From NCBI GenBank assembly GCA_029862045.1, contig JAOTYE010000004.1:1-64000 (forward strand): a DNA stretch of 64,000 nucleotides, in the 5' to 3' direction. Made by a program: the position numbers and the translations under genes. The notes under the pieces were generated by a model that did no database searches, was not told the DNA's origin, and worked only from the letters and a program-made list of their open reading frames with translations. Position 1 is the first letter of the stretch, and each line of letters opens with the position of its first letter. Positions 8,490-18,151 of this stretch are shown piece after piece. Origin of the DNA: Gammaproteobacteria bacterium (GTDB lineage Bacteria > Pseudomonadota > Gammaproteobacteria > Steroidobacterales > Woeseiaceae).

Positions 8490-10883
8490 TCAGGCCGCCT
8501 CGGGCAAGCCGACGGCTTCGACGTCTGCGATAGTAATTTTCCGCCGGTGCTGCTCGTGGAGACGCGTCACAAGAGAGATGCAGAGCTTCTGAATCAGGTA
8601 CGGCTTGCCACCGGTAAGCGAGATAATCTTCTCGACGACACCGTCGTCCAGTTTGAACATGCTGCCAATGGGGCGCTCTATCAGCTCCTGCGCCTCCCGG
8701 GGGCCGAACGGTTTAACCTCGATTTCCTCGAAGAAGTTGTACCAGGGGCTTCCTTCTCTCTCCCAGTGCTTCTTGATTTCCACGCCAGAGACCACGGCAA
8801 CGAGGCTTTCCGCAAAACTCTTCATGAAGAGGCTGCGAAGCTTCTGATTGACTCGGGGGTCGTAGTCATTCAGCTCATCGACTTCGTCTATCAGCAATAC
8901 CAGCCTGACTTTTTTGGAGGTCCGCATTTCGAGTGTCTTTAGAACAGCGCGGACGTCGCGAACGAAGTCTCGATAGGCATACTCGCCGGATTTCTCAATG
9001 CCGGGCCGCAGGCCATCGAGCACCGGTGCCAGCTCCTGAAAAATGTCTTCGGCGATGGTCTGGAAAAAGCGCGTCTCCGGCGTGCCTTGCAGGTCGACAA
9101 AGACCGGATGGAATTCATACAGTGGATCGTCGAGCCTGCGCAGCCGCTTTTTGAGCTGATGCTGAATCGAGGTCTTGCCGATTCGTCGTTCGCCGTATAA
9201 GAGCAGGCTGTTGTTGTGAATTGTCTGCAGGATGCGGTCGACCAATTCGCGCCGGCCGAAAAACATATCCTCCTCAAGGACCGGCGCGCCCGCCACGTAT
9301 GGGTTGAACCTGCGCCTGCGCAATTTCAGGCCGCGCCGGTAGCGTCGCCACATGAACAAGACACCAAATGTGACAGCGCTGCCGGCCATGAGAGCGTAAA
9401 ACCAGGGGGCTCGAAAGAAGGGACGAGCGTAGATAACCACATACTCGCTACTCGAGATCAGATCTTCGGCATCGGTTGCCACAAGTCGGAAGGTCGAGAG
9501 GCCGGGCGAAAGCGCTGATTCGACGTCGAACTCGGTGAGGTAAAACTCGCCGAGTGGCTGACTGTTGAGACGCGTCTCAATCACCTTGTCGTTGTCGTCG
9601 TAAAAGACTACCTCCACCGGCGAATTGTCAATGATCACACCGTTTAGCCGGAAGTCGGGCGTCCTGATCGTCTGCGCCAGAGTGCCGTCATCACCCTCGC
9701 GCCGAAGATCCACGAAGCGCACGGCAGGTGGTATGTTGCCTTTCGGTCCCGTCCCGAGAAGCTTTTGGCTAATCACTCCGTAGGCCTGCGCGACATATTT
9801 GAGCGCAAGGCCGTTACCGGGATCGAGGGCCAGGACCCGGTTCGCAGCGGACAGCGACTCTTCCGCCGATCCGGCTTCGAACTGCGACTCGGCTTCAGCC
9901 AGGAGTTGTTCAATGCTTGCTTGTCGATTGCTCTCCGCGTCTGCTTCTTTTTGCGCTCGCAGAAGCCGGCTCTGGATCGACAGGGCCTCTTGGTTGGAAG
10001 GCGCCAGAGCGAGCACGGATTGAAGTCGATCCAGGGCCGCGGCAAGCCGTCCCGCAGATTCCAGTGTCTGCACCTCTTCCAATCGTGCGCCGATCGCAGC
10101 CCCCTGATCCTCGAGCCCCTTGCCGGGGTCGAGTTCGGCGAGCAACTTGCCCTGCGCTTCGTCGAACAGCTCCTGGACCTCCGGGCTCTGTTCGAGGAAG
10201 AGGGCCTGCCGGAAGAGGCTCGATGCTTCACCGTACTGTCGATCAAGCAGGAGTGCTCGTCCATTCGCGACCAACTCCAAAATCGATTGCTCGCGCTCCT
10301 GCTCGCGTTCCCGCACTTCGAGCCTCTGGCGAAGTTGACTCATGGCCGCCTGGGCTTCGACATCGTCAGGCGCTACCGCCAGTGCCTGGTCGAGGGCTGC
10401 TATAGCTTGGTCCAGGAGCCCACGATCTCCCAGATCCTGCGCATCGCTGAGACTCCGCGCCACTATTTGACGTATCCGTTGCGTCTCCTCGGTCGCCGCC
10501 GTTGCGCGCGCCTCCTGCACGATAGTCCGGTAGCGTTCGAGCTCAGCGCTCGCAGTGTCCGACTGTGCAATGGCTCCTAACCTTGCTTCTGTCTCGAACG
10601 CTTGCAGGGCAGCGTCGAGCTGACCCAGGTGGTAGTAGGCAATGCCCAGCTTGAGATAAGGGAAGTAGGATGTGACCTTCATCCCGTAGCTGCGTACACG
10701 CGCTCCCGAATCGCCTTTCTTCTCCAGCGCCCCGTTGATCTCCTGAACGGCCAGCGTCCATTCCTGGTCTCCGAGGGCCTGTTCGGCGTTGGAGTAGTGC
10801 TCATACCAGGGATCAGCGGCAACCGGGCAGGCGAGCAGCGCCATCGCCGCGCACGCAAAGATTGAGCATCGTGGCACCTTCAT
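8490..10883 (-). CDS. exported TPR - transmembrane - AAA-like ATPase
   Basis: The protein (797 residues from ATG 10883) has four parts. A signal peptide ends at CPVAADP. A periplasmic region of TPR/coiled-coil repeats covers about 25-375, and an Ig-like beta domain covers about 390-485. One transmembrane helix lies at about 493-511. A cytoplasmic AAA-like NTPase follows, with Walker A GERRIGKTS (564-572) and Walker B LVLLIDEVDEL (about 659-669), ending in the helical region typical of the STAND/AAA_16-like group. The periplasmic TPRs could sense an envelope partner and signal to the ATPase inside. A GTG 21 bases upstream is an alternative start; the ATG gives the cleaner signal peptide, though neither has a good ribosome-binding site. 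A related ATPase domain (TRRIGKTS) is encoded by the divergent 12851 gene nearby. Confidence 0.8.
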   Translation of the reverse strand: MKVPRCSIFACAAMALLACPVAADPWYEHYSNAEQALGDQEWTLAVQEINGALEKKGDSGARVRSYGMKVTSYFPYLKLGIAYYHLGQLDAALQAFETEARLGAIAQSDTASAELERYRTIVQEARATAATEETQRIRQIVARSLSDAQDLGDRGLLDQAIAALDQALAVAPDDVEAQAAMSQLRQRLEVREREQEREQSILELVANGRALLLDRQYGEASSLFRQALFLEQSPEVQELFDEAQGKLLAELDPGKGLEDQGAAIGARLEEVQTLESAGRLAAALDRLQSVLALAPSNQEALSIQSRLLRAQKEADAESNRQASIEQLLAEAESQFEAGSAEESLSAANRVLALDPGNGLALKYVAQAYGVISQKLLGTGPKGNIPPAVRFVDLRREGDDGTLAQTIRTPDFRLNGVIIDNSPVEVVFYDDNDKVIETRLNSQPLGEFYLTEFDVESALSPGLSTFRLVATDAEDLISSSEYVVIYARPFFRAPWFYALMAGSAVTFGVLFMWRRYRRGLKLRRRRFNPYVAGAPVLEEDMFFGRRELVDRILQTIHNNSLLLYGERRIGKTSIQHQLKKRLRRLDDPLYEFHPVFVDLQGTPETRFFQTIAEDIFQELAPVLDGLRPGIEKSGEYAYRDFVRDVRAVLKTLEMRTSKKVRLVLLIDEVDELNDYDPRVNQKLRSLFMKSFAESLVAVVSGVEIKKHWEREGSPWYNFFEEIEVKPFGPREAQELIERPIGSMFKLDDGVVEKIISLTGGKPYLIQKLCISLVTRLHEQHRRKITIADVEAVGLPEAA

Positions 10884-10970
10884 AATGGGACTACCGCACA
10901 GCACCGAAAGGAGCGCAATACGATATTTCCGAATTGCACTCCCTTCCTTAGTTGTCTCCCTTACAGCGCA

Positions 10971-12584
10971 CTAGGGTCTCGTTTCCCCGAGTCTTACTAT
11001 CGACGAAAGAAAATCCGTTGTGACGTTCACATCGACATTCGATCCATAGTAGAAGAGTGTCGATGCCCCCGTCCCCTGGCCCGTTCCCACGGAGCCCGTC
11101 ATCGTGGACCCAACGTCCATATTGAGAGTCGCCTGACTGACACCGCTCACATCGATGTTTGCGTTGCCGATTGGACGAATGTCTCCAAAGTCCAGCAGAC
11201 TGACACCGGAGACGCTGGCGGTCAGGTTGTCGATCGTTAAGGCGTTGCCACGTAGCCGACTCACGCCACCGACGTTGACCGTTATTTGCGACTGGTTGAA
11301 ATCATTCAAAGTGGCGTTGACCACTCCGGTCAGGTCTATACGGTCGAGTACGGGCATTGTGACGAATGCTTCAAGCGTGCCGATATTTCCATCTCCCGAA
11401 CTCAAAGCGATGTTGAGTGTGGAGCCGGTCTGGGTTACATCGACGCGATTTGCGACCTCTTCATCAATAGTGACCTCGATCGAAAAGTCAGGACCTCGAG
11501 TGACCGTCACATTGAAAACGGTCGGTACAGAGATCCTGGTGAAGTCGCTAAGGTCGTATTCCAGCTTTGCCGTATTGCCGGTGAGGCGGCCAAATGTGAC
11601 GCGATTGGCCATCATGCGTCCACCGGAGGCGAAGTCACCGTCAATAATGACTTCAGCGTTCAATGCCAGGTCGGCTGCATCGCCGTTGCGGAATGCGGTT
11701 CCCGTATCGACCGCGGCGGCAGAGCCGTTGATGTCAAAATCGGCCGAGGAGTTGAAACGTGTGATCACACCGGCGACCTGCACACGCTGGCCCATGTTGC
11801 CAGCCAGAGCCGGAGCAGTGACAAGGCGCTCGACAGTAAAGCGACCGCCCGACATTGTACCGATGGCTTTCACTTTCATGCCGTTGCTCGGCGCACCGCC
11901 GGGCAGGTCGATGAAAATGGCGCTGCTGTAGTCGACGGTCAGACCATTGATCGAGAACAACAGATTCGCGAGATTATGACCGGCAACCTTGCCAATAATC
12001 TGCAGTTCAGCATTCGCGAGATCCGGATCGATCCGCGTTGCTCTGATCGCACCTGCCGCATCTGCGTAACCGCTGACCTGAATGATGTTACCGACCGCCA
12101 GTCCGTCGAATGTCGCCGGATCGATGCCAGCTGCGAATTGGGTATCTGAATCACATTGCACGGTTTGACCCATCACGGTCAGCCGGTCGCTGGAAGCATC
12201 GAGGCTTTCGACAGGTCCAATCAGGTTGGCGTCAAAGAGAATGCTATCGGCCGTCCCGGTCAGCCCGAAACTGTTGATTCTGCCTCTGACTGTGACGATC
12301 TGGCCGCGCCTGAGATTAGCTAATGTGCCCGGCTGACCATTTGCTGTGACGATTGCAGTATTGGTGGAGTAACGGACGTCGTTAATGGTTACGCCATCCA
12401 GTCCTGTGATCGCGCCATGCGCGGTGATGGTCTCGCTGGTCTGCGCTGGTGGGAATCGCGGAATTACCGTTGGGTCTACCGAGACATTGACATCCCCTCC
12501 GGAGCAGGCGGTAAGCAGGACCAGATAAGCCAGCGCCAGATAAACCAGAACCAGATAACGCAATTGAAAGAAATTTGTTTTCAT
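10971..12584 (-). CDS. lipoprotein with DUF5666 repeats and a GIN (DUF2807) beta-helix domain
   Basis: The 537-residue protein has a lipoprotein signal (YLVLLTAC, lipid-modified Cys at 27). The N-terminal two thirds are repeats of small OB-like modules (ITAHGAITGLDGVTIN, then VQVAGVITRF and similar units), as in DUF5666 proteins. The last about 170 residues (from TRISVPTVFNVTVTRG) match a GIN/DUF2807 putative auto-transporter adhesin head domain, rich in V/I/L/N strands. It is likely anchored in the outer membrane and exposed to the periplasm or surface. AGAGG 7 bases before ATG 12584 fixes the start; an upstream in-frame ATG lacks this. It precedes the exported AAA protein on the same strand (87-bp gap). 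Confidence 0.8.
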   Translation of the reverse strand: MKTNFFQLRYLVLVYLALAYLVLLTACSGGDVNVSVDPTVIPRFPPAQTSETITAHGAITGLDGVTINDVRYSTNTAIVTANGQPGTLANLRRGQIVTVRGRINSFGLTGTADSILFDANLIGPVESLDASSDRLTVMGQTVQCDSDTQFAAGIDPATFDGLAVGNIIQVSGYADAAGAIRATRIDPDLANAELQIIGKVAGHNLANLLFSINGLTVDYSSAIFIDLPGGAPSNGMKVKAIGTMSGGRFTVERLVTAPALAGNMGQRVQVAGVITRFNSSADFDINGSAAAVDTGTAFRNGDAADLALNAEVIIDGDFASGGRMMANRVTFGRLTGNTAKLEYDLSDFTRISVPTVFNVTVTRGPDFSIEVTIDEEVANRVDVTQTGSTLNIALSSGDGNIGTLEAFVTMPVLDRIDLTGVVNATLNDFNQSQITVNVGGVSRLRGNALTIDNLTASVSGVSLLDFGDIRPIGNANIDVSGVSQATLNMDVGSTMTGSVGTGQGTGASTLFYYGSNVDVNVTTDFLSSIVRLGETRP

Positions 12585-12850
12585 AACGATACCTCTTTGG
12601 TTACTGCACATCCGATGTGCGGTTTGTTCCCTGTTTTCGAGGCTGCGTATCGGCTTCTGTCGATATCCTCCTCAGCATCTATTCAACATGCCCAGGCAGG
12701 ATCCCGCTTGATGACGACGTTATTTCCTTCTGATTTTCTTCTCGGGGAGCATCACCTGCCGGCGCTCCTGACTCTAAGTACATCTCCGGGTTGTTGCGGT
12801 CCGGGCCTCGTGTTAGCTAGTGAGGACGTCAACACGGCTGAGGGGGAAAA

Positions 12851-14707
12851 TTGGGTACTGAGACACACGCACCTCCCAGGTTCACCGTCGATGCACGCGA
12901 GGGTACGGTGGCCGGTCCCGGCGGCGCGGTCCGTCTGGAACCCAAGGTGATGGAAGTACTCACGGTTCTGTCCGGCCACTCCGGTCGCGTCGTCTCCAGA
13001 GACGAACTACTGGAGGCAGTGTGGCCCAATGTCATCGTCACCGAGCACACGCTAAGTCGTTGCATCTATCAGCTGCGCCATGAGCTGGGAAAGATAGGCG
13101 GGGAGCCGGGTCAAGCCGACTACAACCCGATCGAAACGTTACCCAAGCGCGGCTATCGGCTGTTGGCGAATATCGAGACGTTGTCGGCGGAATACGCCTC
13201 GACGTCGCGAGGACTAGTGTCGGAAATGCCGGCAATCCCTTTCGTCGTTGGCCAATGGGTACGGGGCGACCGGTTCTACGGCCGCAAGGCGCAGATTGAA
13301 GAGATTTTCGAGGGCCATCGGAACTGCATCTGGCTGCTCGGGACACGGCGGATCGGCAAGACCTCGCTGCTGAAGCAACTCGAGCACATCGCGGAGACTG
13401 CCCGGGAGCGGCGTTATTTTCCGATCTTCTGGGATTTTCAGGGTGCTGAGACCGCGGCAGAACTGCACCTCAATTTCGGCGATGCGCTGCTGGACGCCGA
13501 TGAGCGGCTGGAGCGCATTGGCCTCAATATGGAGGAGGTGGAGGCGGAAGATCTGTTCGTTTCACTCGAGCGACTCCGACGCGGGCTGCGCGCCAGGAAG
13601 CTCAGGCTCTTGCTACTCTGCGACGAAGTTGAGGAGCTGATCAAGCTACATAAACAAGACCCTGCGCTGCTGCGCAAGCTCCGGCATGCAATGCAGAGTC
13701 GCGAGGATATCCGCACGGTTCTGGCATCGACGATCCGCCTGTGGGCGCTTTCTGATGAGAAAGAAGACACCTCGCCCTTCTTGCACGGGTTTACCCCACC
13801 GCTCTACATCGAGCGGTTCTCCGATGAAGAGGCGAGTGCGCTGATTGAGCAGTCTCATCTCGGCGGAGCAGAGAGACCCCGTTTCGCGGAGGGAGTGGTC
13901 GAAGCGATCCGCGACCACTGTGACAACCATCCCTACCTGGTCCAGCTCGTCTGCAAGCGCTACCTTGAGACGGGTCGACTTGAGGAAGCGATCGAACAGG
14001 TCGCCACCGACCGCATGGTGAGTTATTTCTTCTCCGTCGATTTCGACATGCTGTCCGATGCCGAGGGCAACATCATCCAGATGATCGCCCGACAGTCTGT
14101 GGTGACGAGCAACTCGATTCGGGAGGAGGTCTCGCTCGGACCCGATGCGATCGAGGGCACCCTGCGCCGCCTGGAGAACCTCGGCTTCATCCGCAGCAAC
14201 ACAGAACGTGAATTCGTGCTGGCGAACTACTTCTTCCGCCGCTGGCTGCGAGAGATGCAGAACGACACGACGCCTTCGGACACCACGGCATTGCCGGTTG
14301 CAGCAACAGTCACTGAGGAGTTGGTGCTGCATACCGCGGCCGAACGATCGACTGGTGGATTATTCGCTGAGCTAAAGCGTCGCAACGTGGTTCGCGTCGG
14401 TATCGCCTACGTCGTTGTCGCGTGGGTGTTACTGCAGGTCGGAGAAATCGTCTTCGATTTTCTCGAAGTTCCCGGATGGGCCGGCAAGTTGCTGCTCGTA
14501 TTTCTCTCACTCGGTCTGCCCGTTGCGCTGTTCCTCGCGTGGGCCTTCGAGTTGACGCCCGAAGGTGTGAAGCTCGAAAAAAACGTCGACCTATCGAAAT
14601 CCGCGGCGCGCCACACGGGGCGCAAGCTCGACCTCATCATCATCGCGATCCTGGCGATGGCCGTGGTCTTTTTCGTCGTTGATAAGTTTTTCTGGAGCGT
14701 TGGCTAA
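12851..14707 (+). CDS. winged-helix - AAA-like ATPase - membrane protein
   Basis: This 618-residue protein starts with an OmpR/CadC-type winged-helix DNA-binding domain (about 10-108), whose recognition region runs VTEHTLSRCIYQLRHELG and ends TLPKRGYRLL. An AAA-like ATPase follows, with Walker A GTRRIGKTS (164-172) and Walker B LLLLCDEVEEL (253-263). The C-terminal tail begins LFAELKRRNVVRVG and carries three membrane helices (about 510-530, 540-560, 594-612). This tail is common in winged-helix and cyclase-like proteins of some gammaproteobacteria. It looks like a membrane-tethered, ATP-dependent transcription regulator. The proposed start is TTG 12851 behind GAGGGGG. It ends 10 bases from the convergent PorV-like gene. 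Its targets are unknown; the flanking envelope genes are obvious candidates. Confidence 0.82.
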   Translation: MGTETHAPPRFTVDAREGTVAGPGGAVRLEPKVMEVLTVLSGHSGRVVSRDELLEAVWPNVIVTEHTLSRCIYQLRHELGKIGGEPGQADYNPIETLPKRGYRLLANIETLSAEYASTSRGLVSEMPAIPFVVGQWVRGDRFYGRKAQIEEIFEGHRNCIWLLGTRRIGKTSLLKQLEHIAETARERRYFPIFWDFQGAETAAELHLNFGDALLDADERLERIGLNMEEVEAEDLFVSLERLRRGLRARKLRLLLLCDEVEELIKLHKQDPALLRKLRHAMQSREDIRTVLASTIRLWALSDEKEDTSPFLHGFTPPLYIERFSDEEASALIEQSHLGGAERPRFAEGVVEAIRDHCDNHPYLVQLVCKRYLETGRLEEAIEQVATDRMVSYFFSVDFDMLSDAEGNIIQMIARQSVVTSNSIREEVSLGPDAIEGTLRRLENLGFIRSNTEREFVLANYFFRRWLREMQNDTTPSDTTALPVAATVTEELVLHTAAERSTGGLFAELKRRNVVRVGIAYVVVAWVLLQVGEIVFDFLEVPGWAGKLLLVFLSLGLPVALFLAWAFELTPEGVKLEKNVDLSKSAARHTGRKLDLIIIAILAMAVVFFVVDKFFWSVG

Positions 14708-14717
14708 TACGTCCGAC

Positions 14718-16043
14718 TCAAAAGTTGAAGATCGCTGACAGTGACACCGTATCCACCCGATCCGCAAAATCCACGCCGAGATCGATCTGGAAGTTCTGCA
14801 TGGCCACGCCGATACCCGCTGCATAGTGCATCTCGTCCTCTCCGCGCGGCAAAAGCGCGCGGGCGAGGAGGTCGTCGCTCGTCGCCCGCAGCTGGTGATC
14901 GGGCTCCAGCGAGGTACCGAAGCGAATGGCGATGACAGGTGTCGACTCGAGAAACACGTATTCCATACCCAGATGCAGCTCATCGATGTCATCGATCGCA
15001 CGGTCGTCGAGCTTGAGGCTGTCGACAATATTTGAGTAGTCGACGTGATCCCACTGAAAAGACACTGTGAGGCTGCCGGCGGCGGATTTATACGCGAACC
15101 CGAGTCCGTAGAGCCTCGGCAACTCGAGCATGGGCGACTCCTGTCGAAACACTTCGCCAGGCGGTACTCCGAAATCGAAGGTCTGTCCGGCCGTCAGCGT
15201 GACCCCGACGTCGACTTCTGGTGCCTGTCGGTATACGCCGCCGACGCTAAAACTTTCTGACAGCCTCCAGAGAAAACCTGCAGTAAATGCCCAATCGGAG
15301 TCGTCAAAACTTATTCGCTCGCTAAATACCGATCTCTGCGGAAGATAGGAATTCAGTGCGAAGATGCTGGGAATTGTGTCCTCATCCCAGAGAAAGATGT
15401 CCGCGTCCGAGACGAATGAGGCATCGTAGTAGACCACCGCGAGCCCAAGATCGAACCGCTCGCTGATCCGATACGCAGCGGCGAGCCCGTAAGTCAGGAT
15501 ATCCATGTCGGTTTGCGATCGCTGGTCCCAAAACCGGTCCTGGCAGCAGTTGCTCCCGGCGAAGAAAAGTCCCTGGGTCTCGCTAAAGAATTCGAAATTT
15601 GCATACTCGTGGCGGAATACCGCGACCGACCAGTTCTCTTTCGGATACACGAACGAGAGGAATGAAAGTCCGGTGAGGTCATCTTCGGAAGTGGCGGTCC
15701 GAAGACCGACGGTTGTATCGATCCCGAAGCCGCTGGGAAGGTTCTCCACTCTCCCGTGCTCGGTGAACGGCGACGAATAACTCCAGCGACGGCCTTCGAT
15801 CGAGATTTCGGGATTCAGCAGTTGCGTCAATCCGGCCGGATTGGAAAACGCGGCGGTAGCGTCGTCCGCCAGGGCAACAAAAGCGCCGCCGAAGCCCATG
15901 CTACGGGCGCCCGGGTCGGAGAAGCTGAACTGGAGGGGGACGACCGCCTCCTGACCCGAGACTTTGATCGGCGCCAGCGATTCGACAAGAAACAGGATCA
16001 GGACCGCGGCGTGGCTGGATAATCGCTTTGCTCGGACCGTCAT
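14718..16043 (-). CDS. PorV/FadL-like outer-membrane protein (copy 2)
   Basis: The 441-residue protein has a signal peptide (1-30, ending KVSGQ) and then SDPGARSMGFGGAFVALADD with TAAFSNPAGL. This motif is diagnostic of UPF0164/PorV-like relatives of FadL barrels. Repeated amphipathic strands follow, ending VSLSAIFNF with terminal Phe. It is a close paralogue of the gene just upstream. ATG 16043 has GGAGG behind it and lies 13 bases after the upstream stop. The in-frame extension to 16184 is only an out-of-frame reading of the neighbour's 3' end. The family is linked to hydrophobic-compound uptake (FadL) or to secretion-system shuttling (PorV); the role here is open. Confidence 0.82.
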   Translation of the reverse strand: MTVRAKRLSSHAAVLILFLVESLAPIKVSGQEAVVPLQFSFSDPGARSMGFGGAFVALADDATAAFSNPAGLTQLLNPEISIEGRRWSYSSPFTEHGRVENLPSGFGIDTTVGLRTATSEDDLTGLSFLSFVYPKENWSVAVFRHEYANFEFFSETQGLFFAGSNCCQDRFWDQRSQTDMDILTYGLAAAYRISERFDLGLAVVYYDASFVSDADIFLWDEDTIPSIFALNSYLPQRSVFSERISFDDSDWAFTAGFLWRLSESFSVGGVYRQAPEVDVGVTLTAGQTFDFGVPPGEVFRQESPMLELPRLYGLGFAYKSAAGSLTVSFQWDHVDYSNIVDSLKLDDRAIDDIDELHLGMEYVFLESTPVIAIRFGTSLEPDHQLRATSDDLLARALLPRGEDEMHYAAGIGVAMQNFQIDLGVDFADRVDTVSLSAIFNF

Positions 16044-16056
16044 TGCTGCCTCCGCC

Positions 16057-17385
16057 CTAAAAGCTGTAGATCGCGGACAATGACAGCGTATCCGCTTGAT
16101 CGGCGAAATCCATAGCGAAGTCGATCTGGAACTTCTGCATTGCCACGCCAATACCCGCTGCGTAGTGAACCTCGTCGTCACCACGGGGCATTAGTGCGCG
16201 GATGAAGGGGTCGTCGCTCGTGGCGCGCATCTGATGATCGGGATCCAGCCAGGCCCCAACGCGCACGGCAATGATCGGTGTCGAACCGAGGAAGACGTAC
16301 TCGGCTCCCAGGTGCAGCTCGTTCGCATCGTCGATCGTCTGGTCGTCGAGGGGCAGACTGCTCGGGATGTCCGAATACTCGACGCGGTCCCACTGAAAAG
16401 TCACGGTGAGCCGCCCGTCGGGATCCTTATACGCGAACCCGAGCCCGTAAATATCCGGGAACTCGATCGGTCTGGCCGAGGCCCGAATGAACACTTCTCC
16501 AGGCGGCACGCCGAAATCGACTGCTTCACCGGCCGTCACCTCGTACTCGATACCGGCCTCGAGCCCCTGCCGGTAGACACCGCCGATGCTCCAGCCCTCC
16601 GATAGCCTCCAGAGAAACCCCGCTGTAAGCGTCCAATCGGTGTCATCGACGAAACTCCTCTGGCTGTATCGCCAGCTCTCAGTCAGATACGAGTTCGGCC
16701 CGTAAAAGCTCTGCTGCGAGTCGTCATCCCAGAGGAACTGCGCCACATTCGATTCGAGTGAGGCATCGTGGTAGACCACACCGAACCCGAGATCGAATTT
16801 GTCACCGATCCGATAGGCGGCGGAGAACCCGTAGCTCAGGAAATCCAGTTCGCTCGTCGCCCGCTGGTCGTAGTACCGGTCCTGGCAGCAGTCGGTTCCA
16901 GCATAGAAGAGTCCCTGCGTTTCACTGTCGAATCCGAGGTTCGCATTCTCGTGCCGGAAAATTGCGAGCGACCAGTTCCCCAGCGGATACGCGAACGAGA
17001 GGAACGAGATCCCGGCAGGGTCATCTTTGGATGTCGACGTTCTAAGACCGGCCGTCGTGTCGATACCGTTGCCGCTGGGGAGGCCTTCCGCCCTGCCGCC
17101 CACGGTGTAAGGCGTCGAATAGCGCCAATGGCGCCCTTCGATCGAGACCTCGGGCTTCAGCAGCTGCGCGAGTCCGGCCGGATTGGCGAACGCAGCCGTG
17201 GCGTCGTCCGCCAGTGCGACGAAAGCCCCGCCGAAGCCCATGCTGCGCGCACCAGGGTCGGAGAAGCTGAGCTGGAGCGGGACGATAGGCTGCTGGGCTG
17301 AGACAACGGCCGGTGCCAGCAACCCGACCAGAAGTAGGATCGATACGCCGGTGTAGCTGGATATTCGCTTGACTCTGCTTGTCAT
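16057..17385 (-). CDS. PorV/FadL-like outer-membrane protein (copy 1)
   Basis: The protein (442 residues from ATG 17385) has a signal peptide ending VVSAQQ and the diagnostic SDPGARSMGFGGAFVALADD plus TAAFANPAGLAQLL motif. The strands run through to a C-terminal SLSAIYSF. Alignment by eye with the next gene is continuous, with the same motifs in order (NCCQDR/DCCQDR, TAGFLWRLSE, VDFGVPPGEVF, LHLGAEYVFL), so the two arose by tandem duplication and have diverged. The CC-QDR dicysteine could form a disulphide in an extracellular loop. An upstream ATG at 17412 is possible but adds non-signal residues. It is the first gene of the two-gene unit. Confidence 0.8.
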   Translation of the reverse strand: MTSRVKRISSYTGVSILLLVGLLAPAVVSAQQPIVPLQLSFSDPGARSMGFGGAFVALADDATAAFANPAGLAQLLKPEVSIEGRHWRYSTPYTVGGRAEGLPSGNGIDTTAGLRTSTSKDDPAGISFLSFAYPLGNWSLAIFRHENANLGFDSETQGLFYAGTDCCQDRYYDQRATSELDFLSYGFSAAYRIGDKFDLGFGVVYHDASLESNVAQFLWDDDSQQSFYGPNSYLTESWRYSQRSFVDDTDWTLTAGFLWRLSEGWSIGGVYRQGLEAGIEYEVTAGEAVDFGVPPGEVFIRASARPIEFPDIYGLGFAYKDPDGRLTVTFQWDRVEYSDIPSSLPLDDQTIDDANELHLGAEYVFLGSTPIIAVRVGAWLDPDHQMRATSDDPFIRALMPRGDDEVHYAAGIGVAMQKFQIDFAMDFADQADTLSLSAIYSF

Positions 17386-17695
17386 TGGCGCGCCGCCTGC
17401 ACGGCTGTACATGAGTCAAAAAGCTACGCGCCGGAACAAAGGGCCACAATAAGGGGTTCCCGATGCACGCATCGGAGCCCGCCGCAATTGCTTGCGGAGC
17501 ATGGGGGAGGCCAGGGAGTTCGAGACCCATCATTGCTCGATTCTGCACTGGCCAGGCCACAGCATCTTCTCACTTACGGTAATCCCGATCTCTATGTTCT
17601 GGGCGCGCTTCGCGCCCCAGTCGGGCTTTAGCAGCTATAAACGAACTGACAATCTGTGTCCGCGGTTGCGATCAATTGGCACCGGCGTGTCACCT
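17386..17695. other. intergenic gap with one GC-rich hairpin (17599-17620)
   Basis: No gene is supported. CTGGGCGCG at 17599-17607 pairs with CGCGCCCCAG at 17611-17620 (one bulged C, CTT loop). It lies about 80 bases past the end of the minus-strand cytochrome gene, but no clear U-tract follows on either strand. Transcript termination or processing here is only a guess. Confidence 0.35.
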
Positions 17696-18151
17696 CTATT
17701 CGCTATCGACTCCTACGGCAGCATGGCAACCCTGGCAGTGCTCAGTGATACGCTCCGCCGCGGTGCGTGCGGTCGGAAGATCAGTCGCGTCCTCAACGGC
17801 GCGGGCCGCCCCGCGCATGCCATCCAAATACGGCTGCCACTCAGGCTGGACAACGCGAACCGTCTCGTGCCGCGACAACCAGTAGGCCGGCGTCATGGCT
17901 GCTTCGAGGTCTCCATCTGCGAGGGCGAAGTTGAGATCGTCGAGCTGTTTCGCGTGAGCGTGCATGTGCTGCAGAAACGCATCGGTCCGCCAACTCTGTT
18001 TCTCGGCCACGGGTGCCTCGGCTGTCGGCGGTTCAGCTGCCGGCGCGGCCATTTGCGTCTCGTCCCTTTGCTCAAGCGCAGCCTGTTCTTTCTCAGCGCA
18101 ACCCGTCACGCTCAGAGCGAACCCGATGATCAAAATCATGTGCAACTTCAT
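17696..18151 (-). CDS. monoheme cytochrome c lipoprotein (cytochrome c'-like layout)
   Basis: The 151-residue protein has a lipoprotein signal (MKLHMILIIGFALSVTGC), then an Ala/Pro/Glu-rich linker (about 25-50), then a helical domain ending in a single heme-binding motif CQGCH at residues 139-143. A CXXCH near the very C-terminus of a helical domain is the layout of cytochrome c'/c-556 proteins. It should sit in the periplasm, tethered to a membrane, as a small electron carrier or gas-binding protein. GGAG 5 bases before ATG 18151 fixes the start; in-frame codons further upstream do not make a signal peptide. It lies 5.5 kb from the multiheme cytochrome cluster and could be an auxiliary carrier, but there is no operon link. 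Confidence 0.85.
   Translation of the reverse strand: MKLHMILIIGFALSVTGCAEKEQAALEQRDETQMAAPAAEPPTAEAPVAEKQSWRTDAFLQHMHAHAKQLDDLNFALADGDLEAAMTPAYWLSRHETVRVVQPEWQPYLDGMRGAARAVEDATDLPTARTAAERITEHCQGCHAAVGVDSE

Noticed and set aside
9765..10580. 271-codon plus-strand frame opposite the TPR-AAA gene
   Set aside because: Antisense shadow; no protein motif, and the minus strand has Walker motifs and TPRs in order.
16044..16184. N-terminal extension of the second PorV-like gene
   Set aside because: It is an out-of-frame reading of the 3' end of the first copy, and the internal ATG has a strong ribosome-binding site and signal peptide.
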